From positions 23,201,254 through 23,265,253 of the forward strand of contig JBCNJP010000013.1 of the NCBI GenBank assembly GCA_039602395.1: a DNA stretch of 64,000 nucleotides, in the 5' to 3' direction. The translations under genes were made by a program, and so were the position numbers. The notes beneath the pieces were generated by a model, which was given only the letters and a program-made list of their open reading frames with translations, was not told the origin of the DNA and did no database searches. This stretch comes from Deinandra increscens subsp. villosa (lineage: Eukaryota > Streptophyta > Magnoliopsida > Asterales > Asteraceae). Positions 44,871-55,549 of the stretch are shown one piece after another (the stretch's first letter is position 1; each line of letters starts with the position of its first letter).

Positions 44871-46950
44871 ACATGAGCCAACATTCTCAGCCCAATACTC
44901 TCCAGAAAACCAAAACTCTCCAAATCAAACAAAAGCCAACATTCATCACCACAAATATCCCTCAAAGAAGCCTTTGTCCAATTTCAAGCCCAAACAACCA
45001 ACTCACCCCACCTTGACATTCTCATCATAGCCACACATTACAATATCTTCTCTGACTTAGTCAGTGAAGATGATGTAACAACAAGTGGAGACTCTAGAAG
45101 TCAAGGAAACTTGGAAACGAGCAACATTGATGTGTTCAATGTCAGCTCACAAGAGACATCCTCACAAAGACATGTTTTGTCCTCTGGTATATTACCCCCC
45201 CGAAGCTGCATCAAAATCTGACTCCGAGAATTTTTCCAAATCTCTCTCTGATTTGTTCAATGACTTCATGAATGAGAAAAAACAACAAAGTACAGAACTA
45301 CATTAGAATTTATGCAGTAGTTCTGTACAAATAGAAGAATTATCAAAATAGACAGAAAGCAACAGTCAGAAAATAGCTGAACTACAAGAAGAGTTGAAAG
45401 TGATGAAGAAAACCAGCAAGCAACAATTCAATCAGATTTCTGACCAGCTGAGAGCCTTACAAGAAAAGAAGTGGCAACTAAAAGGAGGAAACCAATAATC
45501 ACTACAAAATCAGATCAAGGAACTGAATAAGATGGCTCAAAAGGCACTACAATTCTATGAAGCCAAAGGAGAAGAGTTGCTGAATAAGATCAAAGGAGAA
45601 TTCAACCTTCTACACAAGGAAATAAAAGAAGAAAGCTCAAATCTGATAAAGATAAATTCAGATCAGATGCTCCTTGAGAAAAGAATGAATAATCTATCCA
45701 AGCAAGTAATAGGAGCCAATCCACTTAAGAAGTCTTCAAAAAAGGAGACCACAGCTCCTCCGGTCATCAATCTTGATGACTCTCCTCCCAGCTCAAAGCG
45801 AAAGACAGCTCCTGATGAAATCGAGTCCTCTCCCAAAAGAAACAAACATGATCAATGCAAGCCCAATCTAGCTCCTGATCACTCGATGCCACCACCACCA
45901 CCACCACCACCACCAAGACCACCTGCATAGAAGTCCAGTCGGCCAGTGGTTCCACCCTCATCAGGTACTTCATCAAAACTCAAACTGCAGGTACCTCAAA
46001 ACCCACCAAGGAATATGAAAAAGGCAAGGAGAAAACCACAAATCCAGGGGGAGACCTCAATGCTCCTGAGATCTCAATAGCCTCTCAGTCTTTATTTAAA
46101 GATAACTACGAAGAAGAAAAACGGATTGAGGAGGAACTATGGCATGAAAAGAGAAGATGTGAAGACATATTCCTTCAAGAAACCGAACAACCTTCTCAAA
46201 TGAGTCCAATGAGCAAAAAGATCTTTGAGGAGAAAATCAACAACGTGCCATTTGAAAGAAACTGGATACACCCAGATGCCACCATCCTGCAGCTTGATGA
46301 AGTCAAAGAAAGACTATAAAAGGGAAGTCCTTTCACTCACTACTTCAACTCCTACAGAATCACTACCACTGTGAACAGTCGTCAACCTTATACATTCACT
46401 GATGCAGATCTTGATCAACTTAGTGAAATGCACATCTTGTCCCTCATCAAAAGCTGTATAGCAAATGGTTCAACAAGTCTCAAGAACAGAAGAGCAATAC
46501 ATCGACTCAGAGAAGCGAGAAAGAAGATATATAACAGGTTTGCTCTGATTGACTATGAACTGGCCATACACACAAATCTGAAGAAACTTGCCATTCAGCT
46601 GACTGCAAATGAAGAGCTTCCCTCTGAATTAAAGTGGACAGGATCCAAAATAATTCCAAGCACTGTCGAAATAGGGATCTGCTTCAGAAATCATAATAAA
46701 TAGAAGAGGTTCTTCATAATCAGCCAGTGCCATGCTTACTCCGATACATCTCTAAGATTCACCTCATTCCTACTAAATGAAAACAGAGAGACTGAGCCTG
46801 AGACTGCAAGAAGAAGGGAACTTATGATCAAAACAATAGAAGATCTAAAGCAACACAGAATGCTACAAAAGGAACTGCACAGAGCCTGTTGGAGTCCTCT
46901 TCCCAAGAAATTCTGTGTAAAAGAAGACTCTGTAACCAGATTTCTTTCCT
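44871..46950 (+). pseudogene. E2 additional frame 2, C-terminal part
   Basis: Continues from 29164 behind the E5 insertion. Segments in order: a Ser/Gln-rich linker; DLFNDFMNEKKQQSTEL (about 45255); a long coiled-coil-like part (EELKVMKKTSKQQFNQISDQ, ALQFYEAKGEELLNKIKGEF); a basic Ser-rich part with KRKTAPDEIESSPKRNKHDQ and eight or more prolines (45532-45930); then a C-terminal domain (46371 on: QPYTFTDADLDQLSEMHILS, RRAIHRLREARKKIYNRFAL). Several stops break it, such as those near 45304, 45929 and 46317. FTDADL and the final basic part resemble the C-terminal regions of unnamed extra proteins in plant retrotransposons. Function unknown. Confidence 0.6.
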
Positions 46951-47041
46951 AAAAATTATTCACAGCTCCATGCATCCTGTTTCTTTAAAAAATTTGCATT
47001 TTATATTACTTTATCTTTTTGTTTATTTTCTTCAAATACAT

Positions 47042-47051
47042 AGGGGGAGAT
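47042..47051 (+). other. E2 polypurine tract
   Basis: AGGGGGAGAT directly before the 3' LTR start TGTTAGAAC. Confidence 0.85.
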
Positions 47052-47807
47052 TGTTAGAACACAATGTAATTGTAACACAAAATAGTCAAGTATTAGAAGA
47101 AAAGATAGGATACATCCTTAAAAGAGAAAGGATACGAAAGTCCGTATGAATTACAGATTTCTGCAGAATTTCTGTATTCATACAGAACTACTCTGGAAAT
47201 TCCGAAGTAGCTCTGTATACACTAAATTCCATAGAAATCCTCATTTCTGTAGAAGGCTTCTAATGGGAAGCATCTGAAGTTATTAAAGAAGAGTCCTGAA
47301 GGAGTCCTGGACTATCAGAAGATAAAGATTACAAGAAGAACAGATTCTACCTTTGTGTGAAGAACAAGCAAAATGAATGCCAACTTGGCATTAATCACGA
47401 AGACAATTGAAGACAGTTGAAAAAGAGATAAATTGAATATCTTCAATTTATCTCTATATACTTCAACACACTCCAACATCAACCGTCCTTAACCACCTTA
47501 TCCAAATACAACTTGCTACATTTTTCTATAAATAGCAAGCTGACTTTACCAAACAAGGTAAGACATCAAGCATACAATTCAATATCTTCTCAAAGCAATT
47601 ACAACATCACTCCCATAGAAAAGTTATTTATGTTGATACATAGTTATACTATAAACTCGTGTAAACCATTATCTACATTTGAGATATACAGAATAACCCT
47701 TTTATGAATTGATGTCTTTCAATTTGATTTACTTTCCGCAACTTGTTTATCTTGTTTAAATCAAATTGTGCCAACATTGTTACAAGAGCCCTTCACGGGA
47801 TCCAACA
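47052..47807 (+). repeat. E2 3' LTR
   Basis: 756 bp, partner of 9851-10605. Contains the same TTTTCTATAAATAGC promoter (about 47521) and ends GGATCCAACA, followed by TATAC. Confidence 0.93.
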
Positions 47808-48035
47808 TATACCTCAATTTTAGCCTTTAGGTCTGTCCAAACGTAAACTTACAATCACATTAAAACATTGTACAATAAACCTCTAGATGCCCATACCAAA
47901 ATTCAATAGAGTAAATCATCAAGTAAAATCCATTAAACTTTAATCCAGCCAACATTATAGCAACATATGATAAGAGGCTCAGAAAGATTTCATCACAACC
48001 ACATATAAAACATATAGAGGAACAAAGCACTATCA

Positions 48036-48366
48036 TGTAAAATTCAATCAAGATTCAAGAACCAAGTTCAAGGCTAGGTTTACTGCCAGCCGAACCTGGT
48101 CCGAACCAGGAGTACGGACCTGCCGAACCTGGAGTTCGGACAGGGTTCGGCCAGCAGCTATAAATAGGTTGTTTGGTCTTTGTTTTGAGAGACGAGGGTG
48201 TAGAAGAGTGAATCTTAAGTGTGTGTTTACCAAGGTGTTCTCTGTGTCTGTATCTAAGTGTTACTGATTGTAATTGTTCTTTGATCAATAAAACAATCGG
48301 TTAATTACTTGTTTCATATCTGTTATAGCTAGATTGAGTAGACGATCCAACGCTCACGACTTTTCA
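48036..48366 (+). repeat. E7 5' LTR (candidate)
   Basis: TGTAAAATTC...CTTTTCA. Contains CTATAAATAGG (48159) and AATAAAAC (48286), giving a promoter and polyadenylation signal in normal order. The U3 has several CCGAACC / GGTTCGG motifs (48087-48152), the same word that fills the leader. Confidence 0.6.
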
Positions 48367-48368
48367 AG

Positions 48369-48380
48369 TGGTATCAGAGC
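48369..48380 (+). other. E7 primer binding site
   Basis: TGGTATCAGAGC, two bases after the LTR end. Confidence 0.88.
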
Positions 48381-48611
48381 TTTCTGGTTCATTCTACTGA
48401 TTTGTGGTTGTTATTCTCGGAGTTTTGACACGAAATGAGTATTTTCGAGTGATTTTTGAGTGTTTTTGCAAATTTTTGATCATTTCGATCAAGATCTTTT
48501 CTGAAAATTTTGCTCCTAAATCATTCTTCATCATTTTTCCTGATCTACTGCTGCAAATTTCGTCAAATTCTGTCGAAAATCAAATTTTTTTTTGAACGAA
48601 AATGGTGAAGT

Positions 48612-48905
48612 TTGACTGTTACTGTTCAAGTTCGGACTAACTGCTCCGAAGTCCTAGTTCGGACGAGGTTCGGAGGAGTTCGTTTCAATTTTGGTCTAAG
48701 TTCGGTCAAATTTCGGATATTTCTTTGTTTTGGTCGAGGTTCGTATAAGGTTCGGGGTATTTTGAGTTCGGACAGAGTTCGGGGGAGGTTCGGTACAAGT
48801 TCGGTGATAGTTCGGCACAACTAGATTCGTTTGAAGTTCGGAGTACAGTTTGAGGTTCGGAAAGAGTTCGGATCACAGGTTTAGGTTCGGATAAGGTTCA
48901 GACGA
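48612..48905 (+). repeat. GTTCGG-rich leader of E7
   Basis: The word GTTCGG (often AGTTCGGA or GAGGTTCGG) occurs about 15-20 times in 290 bases between the primer site and the gag ATG. Spacing is irregular, so it is not a simple tandem repeat. Open frames here are compositional. Confidence 0.85.
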
Positions 48906-48927
48906 TCAGAATTTCAATTTTTCGACA

Positions 48928-49179
48928 ATGTCGGAATTTCAAGCTTTTGCCGCTATGCAAAATACAATGCAGACAACGATGAACTTTGATAACGAAATTG
49001 GAACAAGTCAGAAAGTTCCCAAGTTATTGAAGTTGGAAGATTATCAGAATTGGAAGCAACGATTTTCTGCTTACATAAGCATGAATGATATCGATTTGTG
49101 GATTCCAATTGTAGGTCCTGAAAAACTAACAACACACGATATTTCTATCACAAACGAGTGCGGAATCCTCGTTTATGAT
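48928..49179 (+). pseudogene. E7 gag N-terminus (truncated)
   Basis: ATG 48928 gives MSEFQAFAAMQNTMQTTMNF, then VPKLLKLEDYQNWKQRFSAY and MNDIDLWIPIVGPEKL. This is the start of a copia gag (KL..EDY..W..RF..YI......W.P.). It ends at the E8 insertion after about 84 codons; the last codon and the stop come from the LTR. There is no zinc knuckle. Confidence 0.75.
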
Positions 49180-49563
49180 TGATTCAAGAAGAAAGAGAAG
49201 AAACACAAGAATACGATGATTAAACGATAAAAGCTTGATCTTTGCACACAAGAAAACTTGTCGGGTACAAGATAAGAAAATCGTAAACTCTCTCTATCTC
49301 TGTTTACGATCGTGAACACCTATGGCCTCCCTCCTTGGATCATAAACTCGCATCCTCAAATGAGGAGGTCACAAGGGGTTTATATAGGATCCCTAATGGG
49401 TTTACTATTGGGCCTCTTCTTGATCATAAACCCAATAGTAAACCCAAGCCCAATCATAAACTAGCCTAAATACAATAATCAAACTAGCCTATGATCCTAA
49501 TTTAACCCTCTAAGCCCAGCCCAACTTATTTAATATTACAAGCCTCATAATCTAGCCTCTACA
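49180..49563 (-). repeat. E8: minus-strand copia 3' LTR
   Basis: On the minus strand: polypurine tract AGCCTAGGGGAAGAT, then TGTAGAGGCTAG... to TTCTTGAATCA, 384 bp. Contains the minus-strand TATA CCTATATAAACCCC (about 49380). It interrupts E7 gag. The internal region continues to higher coordinates into the gap. The 5' LTR is not in the window. Confidence 0.7.
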
Positions 49564-49963
49564 ATCTTCCCCTAGGCTTGTGATATTAAATGTCTTCGAT
49601 CTTTGAACTTCTTCTTCTTGACTGGCTGGCATAGATGCTGATGAAGATTCTTTCCACAGAAATCTTCAAAGGGTTTCATGACGGGCACTTGGGACTTCCT
49701 CTTGATCAGCATCAGCTTGAACTTCTTGAAATGAACAAGCAATGAAATGGAGGACTCTCATTGACTTGCTTCTTGAAAGAACTGGTTCTTACTGTATCTT
49801 CGGTAACTGTCTTGAATCTCCAAAACAATTAGAGGTTAAAATTTGAAAAACCCCTAACTGTGAAGAACTTGATTGTTGAACTTCAAACTTCATGAACTCT
49901 GACTGCTCTCTGTATCATTTTCTTTGAAAAACTTTGAAGCTTTTGGATACTTGTAAAGACACC
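49564..49963 (-). other. E8 internal 3' region
   Basis: Sequence between the polypurine tract of E8 and the scaffold gap. No pol motif is seen on the minus strand, so this is probably the 3' untranslated part or a non-autonomous interior. Confidence 0.45.
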
Positions 49964-50463
49964 NNNNNNNNNNNNNNNNNNNNNNNNNNNNNNNNNNNNN
50001 NNNNNNNNNNNNNNNNNNNNNNNNNNNNNNNNNNNNNNNNNNNNNNNNNNNNNNNNNNNNNNNNNNNNNNNNNNNNNNNNNNNNNNNNNNNNNNNNNNNN
50101 NNNNNNNNNNNNNNNNNNNNNNNNNNNNNNNNNNNNNNNNNNNNNNNNNNNNNNNNNNNNNNNNNNNNNNNNNNNNNNNNNNNNNNNNNNNNNNNNNNNN
50201 NNNNNNNNNNNNNNNNNNNNNNNNNNNNNNNNNNNNNNNNNNNNNNNNNNNNNNNNNNNNNNNNNNNNNNNNNNNNNNNNNNNNNNNNNNNNNNNNNNNN
50301 NNNNNNNNNNNNNNNNNNNNNNNNNNNNNNNNNNNNNNNNNNNNNNNNNNNNNNNNNNNNNNNNNNNNNNNNNNNNNNNNNNNNNNNNNNNNNNNNNNNN
50401 NNNNNNNNNNNNNNNNNNNNNNNNNNNNNNNNNNNNNNNNNNNNNNNNNNNNNNNNNNNNNNN
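49964..50463. other. Scaffold gap of 500 N
   Basis: Exactly 500 undetermined bases, a placeholder length. Features on either side may not be truly adjacent. A 236-codon frame that spans it is an artefact. Confidence 0.99.
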
Positions 50464-50639
50464 CCTGGTCAGCTTCCCCGGTTCTCTTTCATTGACCGCA
50501 ACCCATTTTGTCCATTTTTCACATTTTTTTCACGGTTTTCTACGCTTTTCCTTTTTATTAATTCACCAGCATATTTATTGCATTGAATCCACTGAAATAA
50601 AGTATAAACATGCTATGATCACACAATTAAATTCACGTT

Positions 50640-51530
50640 CCTGATACGTAATCCTCAATGACGGATGATCTGGATATATGCCATCACCCAAAAGATATCC
50701 ATGTGGGTAGTAGATTCCATTTGCATCTAATGAAGCCTTGGTACCCGTTCCCGATACGTAATCCTCAATGACGGATGATCTCTCCAAAACACTGATGTCA
50801 TTTTTGGATCCGGCTACAACAAAGTGAGCATGCCAGATCCATTGATCACTTGAACAAACAGCTTGGAGAATGATTGTCGGCCCTTTTGATCACCCCGTGT
50901 GTGTTAACCTCTTCATGCGGTAGGACAGTTATCCTAATGCCAATGCATGCAATCTATGCTACGAATCAAGCCTGGTAGACCATGTACTTGCTCATACCGC
51001 TCATATATATTTTGAAGATCATTCCACATTGGCTTTCGTAAATAGGGTGCTCTAGTTCATCGATTTCTTTGTAAATAAATAACATATATAATAACATTTA
51101 AATAATATATAGTAACAGTTAAATAAATAAGATTTAAGTATAAATAATATATACCTCTAGAGAAATGCTCCAAAGTGTCTCTCGACGTCTTCTCGGCCAT
51201 TTTTAAAGACTCGTCATTGATGTCTGTCGTGTTGCCGTATGCCAAAAAGCGTAACGCCGATATACACTTTTGAATGAGGTAAATCCAAGCTTTCCTCGTC
51301 TGTCATATCTTTGTTGAAAGTAGGGATATTTGTCTTCCAAATCATGAGCTATACGTAAAAACATACGTTTAGTCATCCGAAAACGAGTCAAGAACATCTT
51401 AAGGTCGGGGTAGGTTGGATGGTCGACAAAATAATCGTTCATCAACTGAGTGTTGGTTGCACCATGATCGCGTTCAATAAAAAATTCAGTCAACAATGCC
51501 GTTCAACGGCTATATTTTTTGGAAGAATCA
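50640..51530 (-). pseudogene. PIF/Harbinger transposase (DDE_Tnp_4 type), broken
   Basis: On the minus strand, from high to low coordinates: FFIERDHGATNTQLMNDYF, FRMTKRMFLRIAHDLEDKYP, YFQQRYDRRGKLGF; a one-base shift near 51265; then QKCISALRFLAYGNTTDIND and KTSRDTLEHFSRG. A likely intron follows (51067-51154, GTATAT...ACAAAG). Behind it YLRKPMWNDLQNIYERYEQ, LIRSIDCMHW (first catalytic Asp), then TIILQAVCSSDQWIWHAHFV, AGSKNDISVLERSSVIEDY, and GYLLGDGIYPDHPS (second catalytic Asp). This is the order of Harbinger nuclease / ALP1-like proteins. Stops occur after MHWH and PTA. The third acidic residue is lost because the sequence diverges after DHPS. No terminal inverted repeats are identified; the element may be cut by the gap. 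Confidence 0.88.
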
Positions 51531-51553
51531 AAATGAAGAGCGTTATGCTTATA

Positions 51554-52427
51554 ACACAGATCGCTAATTTTTCACCCATAGCGCTTCTGGGGCGCTATAT
51601 GGCGCCATTTTTTATATTTCATGTCCACTAGGAACGGTCTAAGTATTCTAATTTTTACGAGACTTGGATCTCATCCGACATGTTAAAATATATTCTATAT
51701 AACAATTTTTGTAAGAGTGTATCATTTTATATAATTGTGTGTGGTACATAACAAAATATTTGAATATTAAATTTAAATAATTAAATTAAATTATATAAAT
51801 TTCTATAAAGTGAGAAGAACAAGTTGCATTTGTAAATTAAGCTATAAGTGGGAATCTTTCCCGTGGAAATTCATATTTGTACAGAATAAAAAGTTTGTCA
51901 ATAACATGTTATGTTTACATTTATGTAGCCATGTATACTATTCGAAAGAAAAAAGAAAAAAAAAACCCAATATTTTAAAAATTAATTATAGAATTCAGGT
52001 ATAAAAAATCAAAGAATAGTGACTCACACTTCACATATAAAAAACTTCAACATCAAAAGAAACATAATCCCTTTGATTAATTTGATTCCCAAGTCAGAAG
52101 AATCATGTCATACGTTGTTCAAATATAAAAATCCACTGATGAATTATGAGTTGATGACGATGATAAGGGTATATATTAGATTATATATTAGATTAAATAG
52201 TTGTACGGTGTTCATTATTAAGAGGTTGAGACTTGGGAGTTAAACTCTCGTCATAAATAATAAATAATGATATAGTGATTCTTAATAATCATAAGTTTAG
52301 ACAAAGCCTTCAAAATGGATTATTCCAGCTGAAAGCCGGCTCATGAGCCTTACAATACTTGATGATAACTCTCAAATCAAAAACTAATTATACATATCAC
52401 CTAGTCACTTTTAAATACCAAAATTTA
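51554..52427. other. AT-rich spacer
   Basis: No gene or element ends are recognised. Short open frames (51810-52243) are AT-rich and without domains. Confidence 0.5.
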
Positions 52428-52899
52428 TTATACATAAAAAGGAAACAAGTAAACCTAAACTTTCCTATGTTCCTGAATATTACCCTATATTAACATAAAT
52501 ACAACTTATGGTACAGTTTTTAAAACATGTTGTACAACTCAATGATGCACACTTGGTACAGATTTTAAAACCATGTTTACAACTCCATGATGCATGTTGA
52601 AGTCAGCTATTTTTGGGTTGTAAAAGGCGGGTCTGACTGGACTATCCATATTACATGGATCCTATAAATAGGTTTGCGTTAAGAATTAGGGCAAATTTGG
52701 TGCGCCTCTTTTTACACACACGCTCTCTCCCTGTTTGACGTCCTCGCCGGAGTATTACATACAGTTGGGAGAAGAGATTTCTCTGGCATGAATCGAAGCA
52801 CTATTTCAGGCTCTTTCGCGTCCTTTCCTTTTAGGTATCGTTCTTCTCCCTTTGGTTCTTTAGTGTCGCTAATTTATACTTAGGGTTTCTGTTGTAGAT

Positions 52900-53226
52900 G
52901 ATCGGATTGCCAAATTGTTGACTGATCACGCTTCCTCTGATTTTGTTGCATCCGTTGCTCCGTCTTTGGCGTCGAAGCGGCGGCGGTGTTTTATTGCAGT
53001 CGTTGCTCCGCCTATGGCGTCGAAGCGGCGGCGGTGCTTGGTTGCATCCGTTGCTCCGCCTATGGCGTCGAAGCGGCGGTGGCGTTTGGTTCCAGCCGTT
53101 GCTCCGCCTATGGCGTCTAAGCGAAGGTGGTGTTTGGTGGTTGCTCCGTTTCCGATGAATATACAAGTACTAAAGCCATTTGTACAACTATTAACACTTA
53201 ATCTTTCTGTAGTTGATCTCCGGTAA
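52900..53226 (+). pseudogene. Captured exon with 16-residue tandem repeats (Helitron B)
   Basis: Behind the acceptor TTCTGTTGTAG a frame reads DDRIAKLLTDHASSDFVASV, then about four to five repeats of a 48-bp unit (GTTGCTCC at 52954, 53002, 53050, 53098; a shortened one at 53140), each encoding VAPPMASKRRRCLVA-like 16 residues. It ends at TAA 53224-53226. The repeat is in frame, with mostly conservative changes. It is absent from copy A. Source gene unknown; the repeat may have expanded after capture. Confidence 0.45.
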
Positions 53227-53246
53227 ACAAACTGAACTGGATTCGT

Positions 53247-53338
53247 GTCTAAAGCAAGGACGACCTTCCATTCCGCCGCCGCTAAAGCCGAGAAAGTCTT
53301 CACAGACATCAAGAAATCTGATTCTTTCACCGATATAG
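53247..53338 (+). pseudogene. Captured exon in Helitron B (AAAKAEKVF motif)
   Basis: Frame FVSKARTTFHSAAAKAEKVF, then TDIKKSDSFTDI, with a donor-like TATAG|GTTAATC. A second piece, from about 53503 (GATGAGATCGCCAAACG, EIAKRSTIAEKNHSPSEAIV, TK|GTGAGCC at 53570), reads as its next exon. The pieces look like genuine coding sequence of a host gene that I cannot name. Confidence 0.45.
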
Positions 53339-53499
53339 GTTAATCATCTACACACATGTTTAAATTGCATCTATTTGAACTCGAGATTTGTTTTGGGATC
53401 TGAATCCATGTGATGTAGTTTAGAAGTTTGAGGTTTTGTTTTTGGTTTACTTTGTTTTACTGTTTGGATCTTCACTGATTGTTTGAATCGTTTGAATTG

Positions 53500-54247
53500 A
53501 AGATGAGATCGCCAAACGATCAACGATTGCCGAGAAGAACCATTCACCAAGCGAAGCAATCGTCACAAAGGTGAGCCAATCCCGAATTTGAACTCTAAAT
53601 CGTTTTCGACTTCAGTTCGAGTCTGAGCCTTCATTTCATGTGGCTGTTTGAAAGGGTGTTATGAAGGAATGATCAAAGGTCGTAGTAGCTATAAGATTAT
53701 CAATTGTTACTTTGGAAGGGTGTCATCATTTCTTACTTCATTTGTTTAATTGCACAATGATGATGAGTTGTTCTATTTTTAATCATAAGTATATAGTTTA
53801 TTTATGTTGTGTCGTAATGGTTAAATCTGTGTCCACTCACCTTTACCAAAGATGAAAAAGTTTGCTACTAATGAAGAGTGAAATATAATTTGCAATAGAT
53901 ATTAAGTCACACAGGGTGTTTAAATTTGAATTTTCAAAATTTTTGTCATGACATGAATGATCATTAAATAGGAGTGTTTTAAACTTTTAAATAATAAAAA
54001 CATACTAGATTTGCAAAGCTGACTATTGAAACTTCATTTCGTGATTACCAGTTAAAGTTAAAATCGACTTTCACACAACATCATTTGTGTATTATACATT
54101 AGAAGATGTGTATTTAGTATTTCTTCTACCAACTAGATCTTTAGGAGCATTGCTTAGATCTCTTTTATAATGAGATTGAGTATGGGGTTTGATGGTGGCG
54201 GTTGGGAGCATGATCGAGAGAAGGGAAAAGGGACAAGGAAAGGGGTG
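53500..54247 (+). repeat. 748-bp segment present only in Helitron B
   Basis: Copies A and B are collinear up to TTTGAAT(C/T)G and again from TCTTGGTTGATTC. A joins these directly at 33390/33391, while B has 748 bp between them, including the exon ending at 53570. It is either a deletion in A or an acquisition in B. Confidence 0.75.
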
Positions 54248-55378
54248 TCTTGGTTGATTCTTTTTTTGTGTTTTTTGTTTCGTTTGTTTCCTATTGTTGG
54301 TTTGGTGGTTCATTTTGTGCGCATGTAAACTGTTTGTGGAAATGCTTAGGTGACTAATCTGTGTTTGTTTGCAGGTTTTGTTGGGTCCTTCTTTCGTTTT
54401 CGTCCTACAGGTACCTTGCTTACTATGTTGTTGCTATATATAAAGAGCATTTTATGTAATTAAGAGGCAAGTAAAAAAGAAATCGGAAGTAGTTCATAGA
54501 TAAGATGAGTGTTTTTTTTTTCTTTTTTGATTGCAGGTCTGGGAGGTTTATGTTGTGTTCATTGTGTTTTCAAGTGCAGGTATTGTCTTCAGTTGCCTCT
54601 TTAGTGTCCCCTTTTTTTTTATGGACTACGTATGTGTCTTATCATTGTATGTGGTGTATGGGCTATCAATATGGACTACGTATGAATTAAGATTAATGAA
54701 AGGAAAAAATCAAACTTGGCAGATTTTTGAGGACAAACTAGGCATATTTTTAAGGTCAAACAACATAATTATGTTTTATAGACAATTTTGTCACATATAT
54801 ATAGATTTATATACATCTAATTTCTATTATTAAACACATAAAACTCTGTTTGAATTTTGAGGTCAAATTAGCCAGATTTTAAAAGTCAAAAAGTATGGAT
54901 GGTCAACAATTAAAGAAACCCGTGAATCTTCATCGCAACATATAATTTCGTTTCACTTCTGGTATGGAGCAGAATTCAGCTTGCTTAGTTATTTTTTATG
55001 GAACTTTTGTTAACCCATTAACTAATCCCCCTATATATATATAATACAACTAATTGTAAAACCTCCAAAACAAAGAGTACAACCCTCTAAAACATCCATG
55101 GTACAGCCCTCTATGCACTATGTACCACCTATTGTTGCACAACTAAAATTTGCCTAGGTTACAACTTTTTATTCTGATTGTATAATGCTGATAAAAAATA
55201 TTTGGATGAAAGAAGACGTTTAAACTAAATAAGCTTAATTTCAGAGGTACTATATCCAAGTGTACATAATTGTAACTGAGTTAAAATGTTAGTCCATATA
55301 TCAAAACTAATGTGTATGAAAAATATATATGTCATTGTAGGTGTTCTCCTGCTGTGAACTGCTGCTGCTCACATGTAG

Positions 55379-55549
55379 AAACTGGACAGCAAAGTGCAAA
55401 AAGAAAACTACTTGCCCAACTAGGTAGATCTGTTTGAATATTGTTTCATATTATATGCCTATTAGATTGATCCTAAATTGACAGTGAACGTATAAATAGA
55501 AAATGCAGATGAGGCTGCAAAGAAATTTAAAGGCAAGGATGTGATATGA
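55379..55549 (+). pseudogene. Captured two-exon fragment in Helitron B
   Basis: Exon 55379-55423 (borders ACATGTAG and GTAGATC) and exon 55509-55549 (after AAATGCAG) join to ETGQQSAKRKLLAQLDEAAK, then KFKGKDVI and TGA. The frame is kept across the junction. The first exon is also in copy A. Source gene not recognised. Reading the first exon in another frame is also possible. Confidence 0.4.

Larger units (their letters stand above)
9851..47807 (+). mobile_element. E2: old SIRE/Maximus-like copia element, split by nested insertions
   Basis: The LTRs at 9851-10605 (755 bp) and 47052-47807 (756 bp) are clearly the same sequence; I count 4 differences in the first 65 bases, so it is much older than E1 or E3. 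Likely target duplication TATAA / TATAC, 4 of 5. Removing nested DNA leaves about 10 kb in three blocks: 9851-13753, 25985-29164 and 44871-47807. Order: LTR, primer site, damaged gag, pol, then two extra frames in the position where SIRE-type elements carry env-like or additional ORFs, polypurine tract, LTR. The motifs DSGCSTHM, YVDDVIFGST and EFQELL...FEMSMMGELN are SIRE-like. All frames are damaged. Confidence 0.93.
48036..49179 (+). mobile_element. E7: 5' end of a copia element, interrupted
   Basis: A candidate LTR (48036-48366), primer site (48369-48380), repeat-rich leader and gag start are in the right order. The gag is cut by E8 at 49179. The rest of E7 is not found, and may lie in or behind the 500-N gap. 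No 3' LTR is seen, so the exact LTR start is inferred from TG and the TATA position. Confidence 0.75.

Noticed and set aside
49934..50644. A 236-codon plus-strand open frame
   Set aside because: It is made of 500 undetermined bases of a scaffold gap with short real ends.
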